Notes under the pieces: model-generated
Databases searched by the model: none
What the model was told of the DNA's origin: nothing
What the model saw: the letters and a program-made list of their open reading frames with translations, nothing else
Program-made: the position numbers and the translations under genes
In this document: in pieces, positions 1 through 7,773 of the stretch
How positions within the stretch are numbered: the first letter of the stretch is position 1
Layout: each line of letters starts with the position of its first letter
Source: Myxococcota bacterium
Lineage (GTDB): Bacteria; Myxococcota_A; Polyangia; HGW-17
DNA: 33,393 nt
Reading direction: 5' to 3'
NCBI GenBank assembly: GCA_018821305.1
Contig: JAHJMN010000123.1
Span: 1-33,393, forward strand

Positions 1-53
1 CAGGGACAGCAGCAGGGCGTTTACTTTGAAGGTAAGTGTTTTTGTGGCATAAA

Positions 54-165
54 GACCGCTTTCAATTCAGTACTTGTGATGCCCCTTCAGGCACAAGACC
101 CTGATTATCCTGATTCTGATACTGTTTCTGACTTCCTGAATGTTCTTGCTTTTATTAAAGTATGT
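54..165 (-). repeat. Truncated copy of MITE-like palindromic element (family A)
   Basis: A partial, diverged copy of the element seen in full at 1474-1720 and 7526-7773. It begins with ACCGCTTTC, like the terminal repeats of those copies, and continues with the same run of CCTG words (CCCTGATTATCCTG and onward). It lies in the same orientation as the 7526 copy, and the other half is lost. Bases 1-33 are a fragment of a related tail: CAGGGCGTTTACTTTGAAGG recurs almost unchanged near 402-422. No gene is visible in this stretch. Confidence 0.5.
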
Positions 166-216
166 TATTTTTGTTTACAATATCAACTAATACGACTTAA
201 CCGATCAGCATTGCTT

Positions 217-423
217 CTAGACCGCTTCATGAGTAAAAGAATCGAGAGTAGAACAGTGAATATATTCTTCCAGCCTTTGTAATTTTACATTGATATTGGA
301 TGTTTATGACCTGAGCCTGTCCCTGTTTTCCTGACTTCCTGAGTCCCTGTTAAAATATTTCAGGTAACCAGGAAATCAGTAGCAGGAACAGGCAAACAGG
401 GGCAGGGAGTTTACTTTGAAGGT
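217..423 (+). repeat. MITE-like palindromic element, copy lacking its right terminus
   Basis: It starts CTAGACCGCTTCATGAG, the left terminal sequence of family A. It continues through the CCTG-rich arm (about 310-355) and the complementary CAGG-rich arm (about 360-410). After GTTTACTTTGAAGG the right terminal inverted repeat found in other copies is missing, so the copy is truncated or rearranged. Between 424 and 546 nothing coding is evident. Confidence 0.6.
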
Positions 424-546
424 TGGCTTAATTTGTTTATTGATTGGGTCGCCATTAAATGGCTGATGCATTGGCGCATTTTGACCCGCCGCAGGGGGCG
501 CAATGAACGGGGAAAGGATGTCGCACGCTTTATTTTGTAAGTGAAT

Positions 547-1235
547 GGTCGCAAACGCTGATCGGACTCTGGTATTTTTTTTGAGGGTGGTCGCAAACGC
601 TGATCGGCTTATGCAGTTTTGTATGAGAGTGATCGCAAACGCTGACCGGCTTATGCAGATTTATTTGAGGGCGATTGCAATCGCTAATCGCATTCGCACC
701 ATTTTGAATAAGTATGAGCGGTGATTTGAATCAGTGTTTTTCAATGTCGATTTTTTCCAGGATGCGAATTCAATCGGACTCCCCGGAATTTTTTGGGCCT
801 GATCGATGATTCTGCTCGGACTCCCCGGAATTTTTTGGGCCTGATCGATAATTCTGCTCGGACTCCCCGGAATTTTTTGGGCCTGATCGATGATTCTGCT
901 CGGACCCATGCAACATTTTTGGGCCTGATTCGAATCGCGAATCCACTTTATCCGGATTGTTTGAGCCCGGACTGAATTCCGGCTCGGGTCCATGCAGAAT
1001 TTTGAGCCCGATCGGCAAAACTGACTGGTCATTTGAAAGTTGGATGAGTCCGATTCAGAACTCAACAACACTGAAAAGAATCCCGGCAACAAAAATCATG
1101 CCATCGATCGGACCCTGCGGATTTTTTTGGGTTCGATCCAGATCCCCGATTGGACACTTTCAGACTGTAAGAGCCCGATTCACGCCGCAGCTCGGATTCC
1201 CGCAATTTTGTTTGAACCCGATTCAGAACTCTAGA
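547..1235. repeat. Degenerate 42-bp tandem repeat tract (minisatellite)
   Basis: About sixteen head-to-tail units of 42 bp with small phase slips. Three central units starting at 775, 817 and 859 are almost identical (consensus begins CGGACTCCCCGGAATTTTTT). Units on both sides are progressively diverged: 547, 589 and 631 begin GGTCGCAAACGCTGATCGG or similar, and later units begin CGGACCC near 901 and 1109 and CGGATTCCC near 1193. Because 42 is a multiple of 3, several frames stay open through the tract on both strands. Those frames look like by-products: none has a good ribosome site and the repeat decays without respect to any frame. The tract ends at the left edge of the element at 1231. 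Confidence 0.8.
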
Positions 1236-1477
1236 CCGTTTCATGAAAAAAGGATCGAAACGGGAAAAGTGAATGTTTTCATCCTGCCATTTGTAATTAT
1301 GCTTTTATGTTGAATGTTTATGACCTGATCCTGAACCTGTTTTCCTGACTACCTGAATCCCTGTTAAAAATATTCAGGCAACAGGAAATCAGTAGCAGGA
1401 ACAGGACAATCAGGGTCTTTTTCCTGAAGTCTTTCTTTGAATTAAGTTGCTATCGTAATACCCCGCAAGCGATCTAG
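1231..1477 (+). repeat. MITE-like palindromic element, full-length copy (247 bp)
   Basis: Bounded by CTAGACCGTTTCATG on the left and CGCAAGCGATCTAG on the right. The inner part is a long imperfect palindrome of CCTG words followed by CAGG words, so either strand could fold into one extended hairpin. It contains no ORF of note, so any movement would depend on an enzyme encoded elsewhere. Its right CTAG is also the left CTAG of the next copy. Confidence 0.75.
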
Positions 1478-1720
1478 ACCGCTTCATGAGTAAAAGGATC
1501 GAAATCTAAAGAGTGAATACTTGCTTTCGGTCTTTGTAATTATGCTTTTATGTTGAATGTTTATGACCTGATCCTGAACCTGTTTTCCTGACTACCTGAG
1601 TCCCTGTTTAAAATTTCAGGGATACAGGTAGGCAGTAGCAGGAACAGGAAATCAGGGGGCTCATTCCTGAAGCATTTCTTTAAACCGAGTCACAATCGTA
1701 TTACTCAGGAAGCGGTATAG
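1474..1720 (+). repeat. MITE-like palindromic element, full-length copy (247 bp)
   Basis: The clearest copy. The left end CTAGACCGCTTCATGAGTAA is mirrored by the right end, whose reverse complement reads CTATACCGCTTCCTGAGTAA, and similarity continues for about 30 bp. The interior (about 1563-1657) has CCTG-rich and CAGG-rich arms. After the right end, TAAAAGGATCGAG (1721-1733) resembles the internal part of a left terminus and may be a remnant of another copy. Bases 1734-1776 hold nothing recognisable. Confidence 0.8.
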
Positions 1721-1776
1721 TAAAAGGATCGAGATATGGAAAGTGAGGTATGGTGCCGGGTGGTGTGGCGTGGGGG

Positions 1777-3912
1777 TTATTCTTTGGATTTGGAGGCGGC
1801 TTCGTTTTCAGCTTTGCGCTGAAGTTCCCATTTTGCTCCGAGGCGAGCGAGGAAATAGGCAGCAAAACCAAGGGCGATAAACATTATGAGACCGGTGTAC
1901 TGGCCCGTTTTACCATCGAACCATTTGTGTGCTTCGGGAATCCATTTTCCGCCAACATTGGTAAATTTTTCACCCACAGATATAAATCTCACGGGTTTAC
2001 CAAGTTGCGAGAGTTGAAGCACCGCTGCGACAATTCCGATGAGAGCAGCACCTGCCATGAGACCAGAAGCAATGAGGGTTCCCTGAGAACCGATAGCGTT
2101 TTTCTCATCTGGTGTTTTTCCAGCTTTACCGATGAGGAAGGCTGTGAAGCCGCCGGCGAGAACGCCGAGGTTGATGGAAATGGGCAGGTACATCCCAAGT
2201 GCGAAGGCCAGAGCCGGGACTTTTGCCATTTCGAGAATGATTGCAATGATGGCCCCGAGGCCATAAAGAAGGTAGGGCATATCGGCGTTACTCATCATGG
2301 AACTGATGATGGTGGCCATGAGTTTGCCCTGAGGCGCTGCAAGAGGACTGGGGGTTTCCGGTGTTTTTACGAAACCATAGGAAGTGGCGAGAAGCCACAT
2401 GGCGACGCCGACGGAAAGGGATGCTACTAAAATTCCGAGGAATTTAAACGTCTGCTGGGTTTTAGGAGTTACGCCGACCCAGTAGCCGATTTTGAGATCT
2501 GTGATAAAGCCACCAGCAGTGGAAAGGGCCGTGCAGACTGCGCAACCGATTATGAGAGCTGTGTACTGGCCGCTGGTGCCTTTCATTCCTGCAGCAATCA
2601 AGATAAGGGAAGAAATGATTAAAGTCATGAGAGTCATGCCGGACACGGGGTTCGTTCCGACGATGGCGATGGCCCGGGCGGCAACAGCAGTAAACAGGAA
2701 TGAAAATACAAAGGTAACGCCCATTGCTACAAGGGCTCCCGTGACGGATTTTGTGAGGAAAAAGTAAAACACGCCAAGGATTATAACTATTGCAAGTTGT
2801 CCAAGTAAAACGAATTTGGGATCAATATCGGTGTCTGTTCGTTCCGTTGCAACCTGACCAGCTTTTCCGGCCTGAAAGGCTTTGATTCCCAGGGAAAAAG
2901 AACCGAAAATAATGCGGCTCATCTTAATGATTCCAAGGAACCCGGCCATGGCCAGAGCGCCAATACCGATGGGCTGAACGTAGGCTTTGAAGATTGTTCC
3001 GACACTCATGTCCCGGATGAGCATGTTTTTAATGGGTTCCCCATCGGGACCAAGCATGGGAGCGTGGGGAATTACCACATCAAGGTGCTGCCCGAAGTAG
3101 TAAACGAGGGGAATTAAAACGAGGAAGGAAAGAAGAGAACCTGCAGCAATTACAGCAGCATAGCGAAGACCGACGATGTAGCCGATACCCATGAAAGCCG
3201 CAAGACCATGAATGCCGAAGGTTATCTTGTGTTTGGCCATGGCAATGCCCTTTTGGCCAAGGATTACTGTTGAATGAAGTCCGGAGTTCCATAGTTTCGC
3301 CGTTTCCGCTAAGAAATCGAACATGGCTCCAATGCCTGTGGCGAGGAGAAGGATAATACCTGACCGATCACGGCCTTTTGCTTCTCCGGAGGCTATGATC
3401 TCCGCCGTAGCTGTAGCTTCCGGGAAGGGAAGTTGTCCATGCATCTCACTTACAAAGTAGCGGCGCAGAGGGATGAGGAGCAGGATTCCCAGGAACCCGC
3501 CAAGGGAAGAGGAAACAATAATATGAAGCATATTTGGATTAAGTTTATTGATGTACAGGGCTGGAAGAGTAAAAACTACCCCTGCTACAACGACTCCGCT
3601 GCCAGCTCCAATGGACTGAATCATGACGTTTTCTGAAATTGTGTTCTGAGGTCTGTGGATCTTTCCCAGGAAAACCGCAAGAATTGCAATGGGAATAGCT
3701 GCTTCGATGACGTTACCCGTGAGTAGGCCGAGGTAGGCGGCAGCAAATGTAAAAATGATGTTGAATAATATCCCGTAGACGAAAACCCTTGGGGAAATCT
3801 CGGTGATTTTCTTATCTGCAGGAATGTAGGGTATGAATTTTTCCCCTTCATTGAGCGGCCGGTAAGCGCTTTCAGGAAGTACTTTTACATCGGTGTTTGA
3901 ATTGTGCTCCAT
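1777..3912 (-). CDS. OPT family oligopeptide transporter
   Basis: A 711-residue, highly hydrophobic inner-membrane protein of the oligopeptide transporter (OPT) superfamily, bacterial branch, which imports peptides or metal-chelate-like substrates by proton coupling. Visible family features are the first membrane segment ending AYLGLLTGNVIEAAIP, the segment ENVMIQSIGAGSGVV, and the conserved loop LPFPEATATAEI followed by a small-residue-rich helix. More than a dozen hydrophobic stretches span the length, and the C-terminus is a charged tail (KAENEAASKSKE). The ATG has GGAG 7-8 bases upstream and a promoter-like sequence 34 bases further up. It appears to be transcribed alone. The substrate cannot be read from sequence; the family call is secure. 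Confidence 0.92.
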   Translation of the reverse strand: MEHNSNTDVKVLPESAYRPLNEGEKFIPYIPADKKITEISPRVFVYGILFNIIFTFAAAYLGLLTGNVIEAAIPIAILAVFLGKIHRPQNTISENVMIQSIGAGSGVVVAGVVFTLPALYINKLNPNMLHIIVSSSLGGFLGILLLIPLRRYFVSEMHGQLPFPEATATAEIIASGEAKGRDRSGIILLLATGIGAMFDFLAETAKLWNSGLHSTVILGQKGIAMAKHKITFGIHGLAAFMGIGYIVGLRYAAVIAAGSLLSFLVLIPLVYYFGQHLDVVIPHAPMLGPDGEPIKNMLIRDMSVGTIFKAYVQPIGIGALAMAGFLGIIKMSRIIFGSFSLGIKAFQAGKAGQVATERTDTDIDPKFVLLGQLAIVIILGVFYFFLTKSVTGALVAMGVTFVFSFLFTAVAARAIAIVGTNPVSGMTLMTLIISSLILIAAGMKGTSGQYTALIIGCAVCTALSTAGGFITDLKIGYWVGVTPKTQQTFKFLGILVASLSVGVAMWLLATSYGFVKTPETPSPLAAPQGKLMATIISSMMSNADMPYLLYGLGAIIAIILEMAKVPALAFALGMYLPISINLGVLAGGFTAFLIGKAGKTPDEKNAIGSQGTLIASGLMAGAALIGIVAAVLQLSQLGKPVRFISVGEKFTNVGGKWIPEAHKWFDGKTGQYTGLIMFIALGFAAYFLARLGAKWELQRKAENEAASKSKE

Positions 3913-3945
3913 GAGTAATCTCCGAAAAAGGTTAGAGTTGAGCTG

Positions 3946-3973
3946 ATACTACGCTAGAAAAACCGATTTTCAA
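3946..3973 (-). promoter_or_regulatory. Putative sigma-70 promoter of the OPT transporter gene
   Basis: On the minus strand, TTGAAA (3973-3968) and TAGTAT (3951-3946) are separated by 16 bases and placed just upstream of the transporter start. Assigned by eye. Confidence 0.45.
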
Positions 3974-4039
3974 AAGGGTAATTTAATTTTTTATTTTAAA
4001 AGTCTGCAGAATGACATGGAGGGGCTGGGGCGGGAGTTT

Positions 4040-4519
4040 TTAGTTTTTGACCTGAAGGCCGTGTTTTTTGGCGTATTTTCTTACGAGGGCTTTTTCGTCT
4101 TTAATAGCTTTGTTGAGCTTCTTTGAAAATTCCATATCTTTTTTCGTGATATTCTTGGCTTTTGCAGGATCATTGATGGCTTCTTCGTAATCTTTATAAA
4201 GGCCAACAATAAGACCAACGGTCGTGATGTGGAGATCTTTGATTGCCTTCATTTCAGAGTTGGGGAGTTTAAGACCGTCAAGTTTTGCCTTGATGGCATC
4301 CATTTCCTTGATTTTGTCTTTGATGCCAGCTTTGTATTTGTCGACGTTCTTGGCATTGAAAGCCCGGAGCCATGACTGTGTTTTCTGATAATGAGAGAAA
4401 GCATCCGTAAGAATCGGGGTGGCTTTTCCCATGTAGGCGTTCCATTCGTCAGCTTTCTTTTTACAGCTTCCGAAGGCAAAAAGGGATACGATTAAAAGTG
4501 CGGGTAAAAATCTTTTCAT
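4040..4519 (-). CDS. Small lipoprotein, paralogue 1 of a tandem pair
   Basis: A 159-residue predicted lipoprotein of unknown function. Residues 1-19 are a signal peptide (MKRFLPALLIVSLFAFGSC) with the likely lipidated Cys19. The rest is Lys-rich and apparently helical, and ends KKHGLQVKN. It is a paralogue of the gene at 5264-5740: the signal peptides are nearly identical, the middles diverged but alignable, and the C-terminal KYAKKHGLQ motif is conserved. The ribosome site AAAGGAAC precedes the ATG. It has its own promoter-like sequence, so the pair is probably not one operon. The periodic helical pattern suggests a soluble periplasmic domain, but no known family was recognised. Confidence 0.8.
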   Translation of the reverse strand: MKRFLPALLIVSLFAFGSCKKKADEWNAYMGKATPILTDAFSHYQKTQSWLRAFNAKNVDKYKAGIKDKIKEMDAIKAKLDGLKLPNSEMKAIKDLHITTVGLIVGLYKDYEEAINDPAKAKNITKKDMEFSKKLNKAIKDEKALVRKYAKKHGLQVKN

Positions 4520-4559
4520 TGTCTGTTCCTTTCTTTCTGTTGCTCATTCACGGTTTGGG

Positions 4560-4588
4560 AAGGTATAAAAAAAAGGATTTTTTGTCAA
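4560..4588 (-). promoter_or_regulatory. Putative sigma-70 promoter of lipoprotein paralogue 1
   Basis: On the minus strand, a perfect TTGACA (4588-4583), a 17-base spacer and TACCTT (4565-4560), about 40 bases upstream of the start codon. Confidence 0.55.
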
Positions 4589-4620
4589 GATGAATAAGAA
4601 TAATTTGAGGTTTACAGCGA

Positions 4621-4795
4621 TGCTCACTACGTTTCGCTCTATGTGTAAATTTGTCGCTCACTTCGTTACGCTCTATGAGTAAATTTGTCGCTCACTTCGT
4701 TTCGCTGAAATTTACTTGGGGATTGCCGCTCACTACGTTTCGCTGGGGTCTTTTTCAATAATTCAGCGGCCAGGATAACGCTCACTTCGTTTCGC
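4621..4795. repeat. Cluster of GCTCACTTCGTTTCGCT repeats, first block
   Basis: Five copies of a 17-bp word (GCTCACTWCGTTTCGCT with small variations) begin near 4621, 4655, 4689, 4728 and 4779. The first three are 34 bp apart and joined by CTATGWGTAAATTTGTC. Around 4678-4716, AGTAAATTT and AAATTTACT flank one word, giving a stem whose loop is the repeat itself. No ORF or gene signal is present in this gap. Confidence 0.7.
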
Positions 4796-4830
4796 TCATC
4801 TCGGCAAGTGTTTACTTTGAAAGACATTTT

Positions 4831-4982
4831 AAGTTACAAAAGTAACTTTCTCATAAATTGATCAAGGAGAGCGCAGCTCTCCTTAAACCTCTCAGTTGGG
4901 GGGATTCCGACGCGCCCCCCAATCCCCCTTGAACCGGCACAGAGGGGTCAAGCCCCCTCTGGACTCCCCACGCCTGCGGCGT
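4831..4982. repeat. Run of five consecutive perfect hairpins
   Basis: Five inverted repeats follow each other: 4831-4848 (AAGTTAC/GTAACTT), 4864-4884 (AAGGAGAGC/GCTCTCCTT, 3-base loop), 4896-4922 (TTGGGGGG/CCCCCCAA), 4941-4960 (AGAGGGG/CCCCTCT) and 4970-4982 (ACGCC/GGCGT). None is followed by a clear T-run, so they do not look like ordinary terminators. They sit between the two blocks of GCTCAC repeats and resemble a mosaic of intergenic palindromic repeats. Confidence 0.65.
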
Positions 4983-4993
4983 CGAAAACATTC

Positions 4994-5145
4994 CGCTCAC
5001 TTCGTTTCGCTCTATGTGTGAATTTGTCGCTCACTACGTTTCGCTGAAATTTACGTTGAGTTTGTCGCTCACTTCGTTTCGCTCTATGAGTAAATTTGTC
5101 GCTCACTTCGTTTCGCTGAAATTTACGTTGAGTTTGTCGCTCATA
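4994..5145. repeat. Cluster of GCTCACTTCGTTTCGCT repeats, second block
   Basis: Four full copies of the same 17-bp word begin near 4994, 5028, 5066 and 5100, and a fifth broken copy near 5138. The spacing alternates 34 and 38 bp because two linkers alternate (CTATGWGTRAATTTGTC and GAAATTTACGTTGAGTTTGTC). Bases 5146-5228 contain nothing recognisable. Confidence 0.7.
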
Positions 5146-5228
5146 TTCTTTTGATCATCTACTATAGTTGCTTAGTTATCTTGTGCTTTGCTTTATTGTC
5201 AGGGGAAATTTGAAGAGTCAGAATTTTT

Positions 5229-5266
5229 GATAAAATCAATGAAGAAGCGATTCAGGACACGATCTA
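5229..5266 (-). repeat. Stop-codon-anchored repeat (family B), partial copy at the 3' end of a lipoprotein gene
   Basis: On the minus strand it begins with the TAG stop codon of the lipoprotein gene and continues ATCGTGTCCTGAATCGCTTC, matching the 5' part of the copies at 7771-7831 and 33248-33317. A small TTGAT/ATCAA hairpin follows. A convincing closing arm is not seen, so this copy is degenerate or partial. Confidence 0.5.
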
Positions 5267-5740
5267 TTTAGCCTGGAGGCCGTGTTTCTTGGCATATTTC
5301 TGACGGAGGTCTTCTTCTTCTTTTGCAAGTTTACCGAGTTTTTTCTGATAATCCTGCATTTTCTTCATTGAGGATTGTGCTTTGGAGAAGTCAGCGATCA
5401 TTTCGCCATAAACCTGATACATACCTACGAAAATCCCCATCATTTCTACGTGAATATTCTGAAATTTTTTGATTTCAGCATTGGGGGTTGACAGAGCTGC
5501 CATTTTGGCTTTCAGGCCTTCCATTTCTTTAATTTTCTTGGCCATTTCATCTTTGAATTTGTCGCCGTTTTTACCATTGTAACCACGGAACCAGGAAGCG
5601 GTTTTTGTAGCATGCTGATTAGCTTCCATAACTACGGCACGGGCTTTGTCCATGTACTTGTTAAAGGCTTCAGCTTTCTGTTTTCCACAGCCGATAGCGA
5701 AGAGGGATACGATTAAAAGTGCGGGTAAAAATCTTTTCAT
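5264..5740 (-). CDS. Small lipoprotein, paralogue 2 of a tandem pair
   Basis: A 158-residue predicted lipoprotein, paralogous to the gene at 4040-4519. The signal peptide MKRFLPALLIVSLFAIGC ends at probable lipidated Cys18. The mature part is rich in Lys, Met and Ala, probably helical, and ends RQKYAKKHGLQAK. Sixty bases spanning the start codon (5703-5762) are identical to 4482-4541 of the other copy, while the mature parts are well diverged. This suggests gene conversion or selection on the leader. The TAG stop is also the first triplet of a family B repeat. Function unknown; a periplasmic, outer-membrane-anchored helical protein is an inference. Confidence 0.8.
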   Translation of the reverse strand: MKRFLPALLIVSLFAIGCGKQKAEAFNKYMDKARAVVMEANQHATKTASWFRGYNGKNGDKFKDEMAKKIKEMEGLKAKMAALSTPNAEIKKFQNIHVEMMGIFVGMYQVYGEMIADFSKAQSSMKKMQDYQKKLGKLAKEEEDLRQKYAKKHGLQAK

Positions 5741-5778
5741 TGTCTGTTCCTTTCTTTCTGTTACTCCGTAACGGGAAA

Positions 5779-5807
5779 AAAATAATAAAATTGAAATTAA
5801 ATGTCAA
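5779..5807 (-). promoter_or_regulatory. Putative sigma-70 promoter of lipoprotein paralogue 2
   Basis: On the minus strand, TTGACA (5807-5802), a 17-base spacer and TATTTT (5784-5779), again about 40 bases upstream of the start. The placement matches the promoter of the paralogue at 4560-4588. Confidence 0.55.
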
Positions 5808-5827
5808 CTGTAATGTGGGCGTGTATT

Positions 5828-7330
5828 TTATTGATTGCAGTTGGATTCGCGGAATTGATTGGGGTAGTAGTCGGTGTAGTTAACCACAAAATATGGATTG
5901 CCATCATTTCCGGTGGTGTGGATCTGACCGTTGAAGGAGAAGAAAAACTCCATCATTGCCTGTTCCTGCTGCTCGCCGGAGGGGAGTGTTTCCACGCGAG
6001 TTTCGAAATCCGGGCAACGGTAGATACCCAGGGGGTCAATGGACGCAAGGTTGAAAGCGTATCGGGCGTTGTTTCCCGTGTAGTCAACAAAGTCGATGTA
6101 TTTGGAACGGAAATCTTCCCCTTCAAAACGATAATAAACGCGAGCGTCAATCTGCTGCCACAGTTGTGGATTGTTGAAATCGGTAACACCTTCCTGCCAT
6201 ACTTCGAGGCAGAAGTTACCCACAACGGCGCGGGTGCGTTCCCAGGAACCGAAATAGATTGTGCTTCCGGACCAGGGGGTTCCATTGTTACAAGCTGAAG
6301 AATCGCCACGGGAGATTTTAACAATATTGTTTCCTGTCCAGCCGGGGGTAGAGGAAACGTTGAATTTATAGTTATTTCCGTTGTTGGAATCCCACTCGAT
6401 ACAGGATGAACCACCAAGGGTTGAGTTCGCAAACCATATTTCAACACTGGTCGTACCTTCTGGAACTGCAAATTCCGCGGGGATGGCATGAGCTACGTTT
6501 GTAGGGTATCCGTAATTGGTTTCAAAAACCCGAACGGATGTCTCGGCGATTGTGTTGGAAGGCAGGAATTTTGCGTAGGCGATGAGATCCCAAGCGGGAT
6601 AGCCATTATGGGTACCACGGCAATTGGGAAGCCTGTTAATATCGTAATTGATGTTGAGAATTCCGTTGCCGATGAGGACGCCGGATGCATTTACGTTGCC
6701 GTCCGCAGTAAAATCAACGGTAAACTCCGGAGGAATAATTTCAAATTCGTCAGGCTGCCCATTGTCCACGCAAACGGCTGGATCATCGACAATTTGAAAA
6801 CCGTTGTCGATTGTAAGGCGATAGTTGTCGAAAATCCCGGGAATGCGGTTGTGATCAAACATGCGCTCCCCATTGCGTTCAAGGAGGGGGATAAGTTGAA
6901 TAACACTGCGTGTTATGGATGTACCACTCATTCCGGGGCCCGGCAGGTTTTCGGACATGGTGAAACTGTATGTGGAGAAGACTGCGCCCTGGGTGACCAG
7001 AGTCGTTTCTGCCGCGCGCCATGCATCCTGTGATGGGGGCATGTAGGCAATGCGTGGAACCCAGCCTTCACTTACGGCGGAATTGAGAACCCGAATCTGA
7101 CCAGCCCAGATCCAGTTGTGACCGTCATCAATATAACCGCCAGTACCATTTGATTGTCTGGAAACGTTTGTAAGAATAATTTTACAATCGAAATCCGGAC
7201 GATCTTCACCGGGAGTTGCTTCCAGCATGGGGGCGGCGATAATCGACGTATTCGTATCTGATGACTTCTCAGAAGTACAAGCGATTAAATTTACTAAAAT
7301 TATTGCTAAAATAAATGAAAACCTCTTCAT
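5828..7330 (-). CDS. Secreted lipoprotein with beta-rich domains, DUF6209-like region
   Basis: A 500-residue predicted lipoprotein. Residues 1-18 are a signal peptide with lipobox LIAC (Cys18), followed by a short Ser/Thr-rich linker. The mature part is rich in aromatic residues, Asn, Gly and scattered Cys, typical of an extracytoplasmic beta-sandwich protein. The middle section (about residues 205-330, with LPNCRGTHNGYPAWD and later EGTTSVEIWFAN) resembles, from memory, the DUF6209 family of myxobacterial secreted proteins. That assignment is tentative. No catalytic motif was recognised. The start is supported by GAGG 8 bases upstream of the ATG. A short family A element (7344-7450) lies 13 bp upstream of the start codon, so it must contribute to the leader or promoter. 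Confidence 0.8.
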   Translation of the reverse strand: MKRFSFILAIILVNLIACTSEKSSDTNTSIIAAPMLEATPGEDRPDFDCKIILTNVSRQSNGTGGYIDDGHNWIWAGQIRVLNSAVSEGWVPRIAYMPPSQDAWRAAETTLVTQGAVFSTYSFTMSENLPGPGMSGTSITRSVIQLIPLLERNGERMFDHNRIPGIFDNYRLTIDNGFQIVDDPAVCVDNGQPDEFEIIPPEFTVDFTADGNVNASGVLIGNGILNINYDINRLPNCRGTHNGYPAWDLIAYAKFLPSNTIAETSVRVFETNYGYPTNVAHAIPAEFAVPEGTTSVEIWFANSTLGGSSCIEWDSNNGNNYKFNVSSTPGWTGNNIVKISRGDSSACNNGTPWSGSTIYFGSWERTRAVVGNFCLEVWQEGVTDFNNPQLWQQIDARVYYRFEGEDFRSKYIDFVDYTGNNARYAFNLASIDPLGIYRCPDFETRVETLPSGEQQEQAMMEFFFSFNGQIHTTGNDGNPYFVVNYTDYYPNQFRESNCNQ

Positions 7331-7343
7331 GATATTACCTCAA

Positions 7344-7450
7344 CTAAACCGCTTTCGGAATAAAAGGATCGAAACTAAATTATGGTGAGTGTCAAATTGA
7401 CCTATATTTCAGAAATTCAACACAATCGCATAACTCCGAAAGCGGTCTTG
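7344..7450. repeat. Short (107 bp) deletion derivative of the MITE-like element
   Basis: The ends CTAAACCGCTTTCGGA and TCCGAAAGCGGTCTTG form a 12-bp perfect inverted repeat (ACCGCTTTCGGA and its complement). The following TAAAAGGATCGAAAC and CACAATCG match the inner termini of the full copies. The CCTG/CAGG arms are absent. It lies immediately upstream of the 500-residue lipoprotein gene. Confidence 0.7.
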
Positions 7451-7490
7451 GGCAGATATATACACGGGAATTACAAAAATTCAAGTGGCA

Positions 7491-7528
7491 AAGTATATTG
7501 ATAGTGAAATTTGTTAAAAGAGGAACTA
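7491..7528. repeat. 38-bp direct repeat, copy 1
   Basis: Begins AAGTATATTGATAGTGAAAT and ends GGAACTA. It is repeated with two mismatches at 7831-7868. The two copies bracket a full MITE-like element and a family B repeat. Confidence 0.85.
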
Positions 7529-7773
7529 TACCGCTTCTTTAATAATAAGATTGTGACTCGTTTTAAAGAAACACTTCAGGAAAGAGACCCTGATTTCCTG
7601 TTGCTGCTACTGATTACCTGTTTATCTGAAATTTTTTAACAGGGATTCAGGTAGTCAGGCAAACAGGTAACAGGGTCAGGTCATAAATATCTAATATCAA
7701 TGTAAAATTACAAAAACTTGAAGCAAATATTCACTTTTTAGTTTTCGATCCTTTTACTAATGAAGCGGTCTAG
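7526..7773 (-). repeat. MITE-like palindromic element, full-length copy in inverse orientation (248 bp)
   Basis: Begins CTATACCGCTTC and ends GAAGCGGTCTAG, the reverse of the 1474-1720 copy. The inner termini AAGATTGTGACTC and CGATCCTTTTACTAATG and the CCTG/CAGG arms (about 7588-7682) are all present. It contains no ORF. Its terminal TAG is shared with the start of the family B repeat at 7771. Confidence 0.8.

Noticed and set aside
775-942. CRISPR-like array
   Set aside because: Units are contiguous, with no unique spacers between repeats, and no cas gene is in the window.
661-1092. ORFs of 60-143 codons through the 42-bp repeats on both strands
   Set aside because: They arise because the unit length is a multiple of three. 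They overlap each other in several frames, lack ribosome sites, and the repeat decays without frame preservation.
1750-2430. 226-codon plus-strand ORF
   Set aside because: It is antisense to the 3' third of the well-supported OPT transporter gene, and its composition (Cys-, His- and Gly-rich) is typical of a shadow frame.
4864-4884. Rho-independent terminator
   Set aside because: The 9-bp stem is strong, but no T-run follows on either strand and no gene ends next to it.
6488-7033. 181-codon plus-strand ORF and its neighbour at 5801-6298
   Set aside because: Both are antisense to the 500-residue lipoprotein, which has a signal peptide and a good ribosome site.
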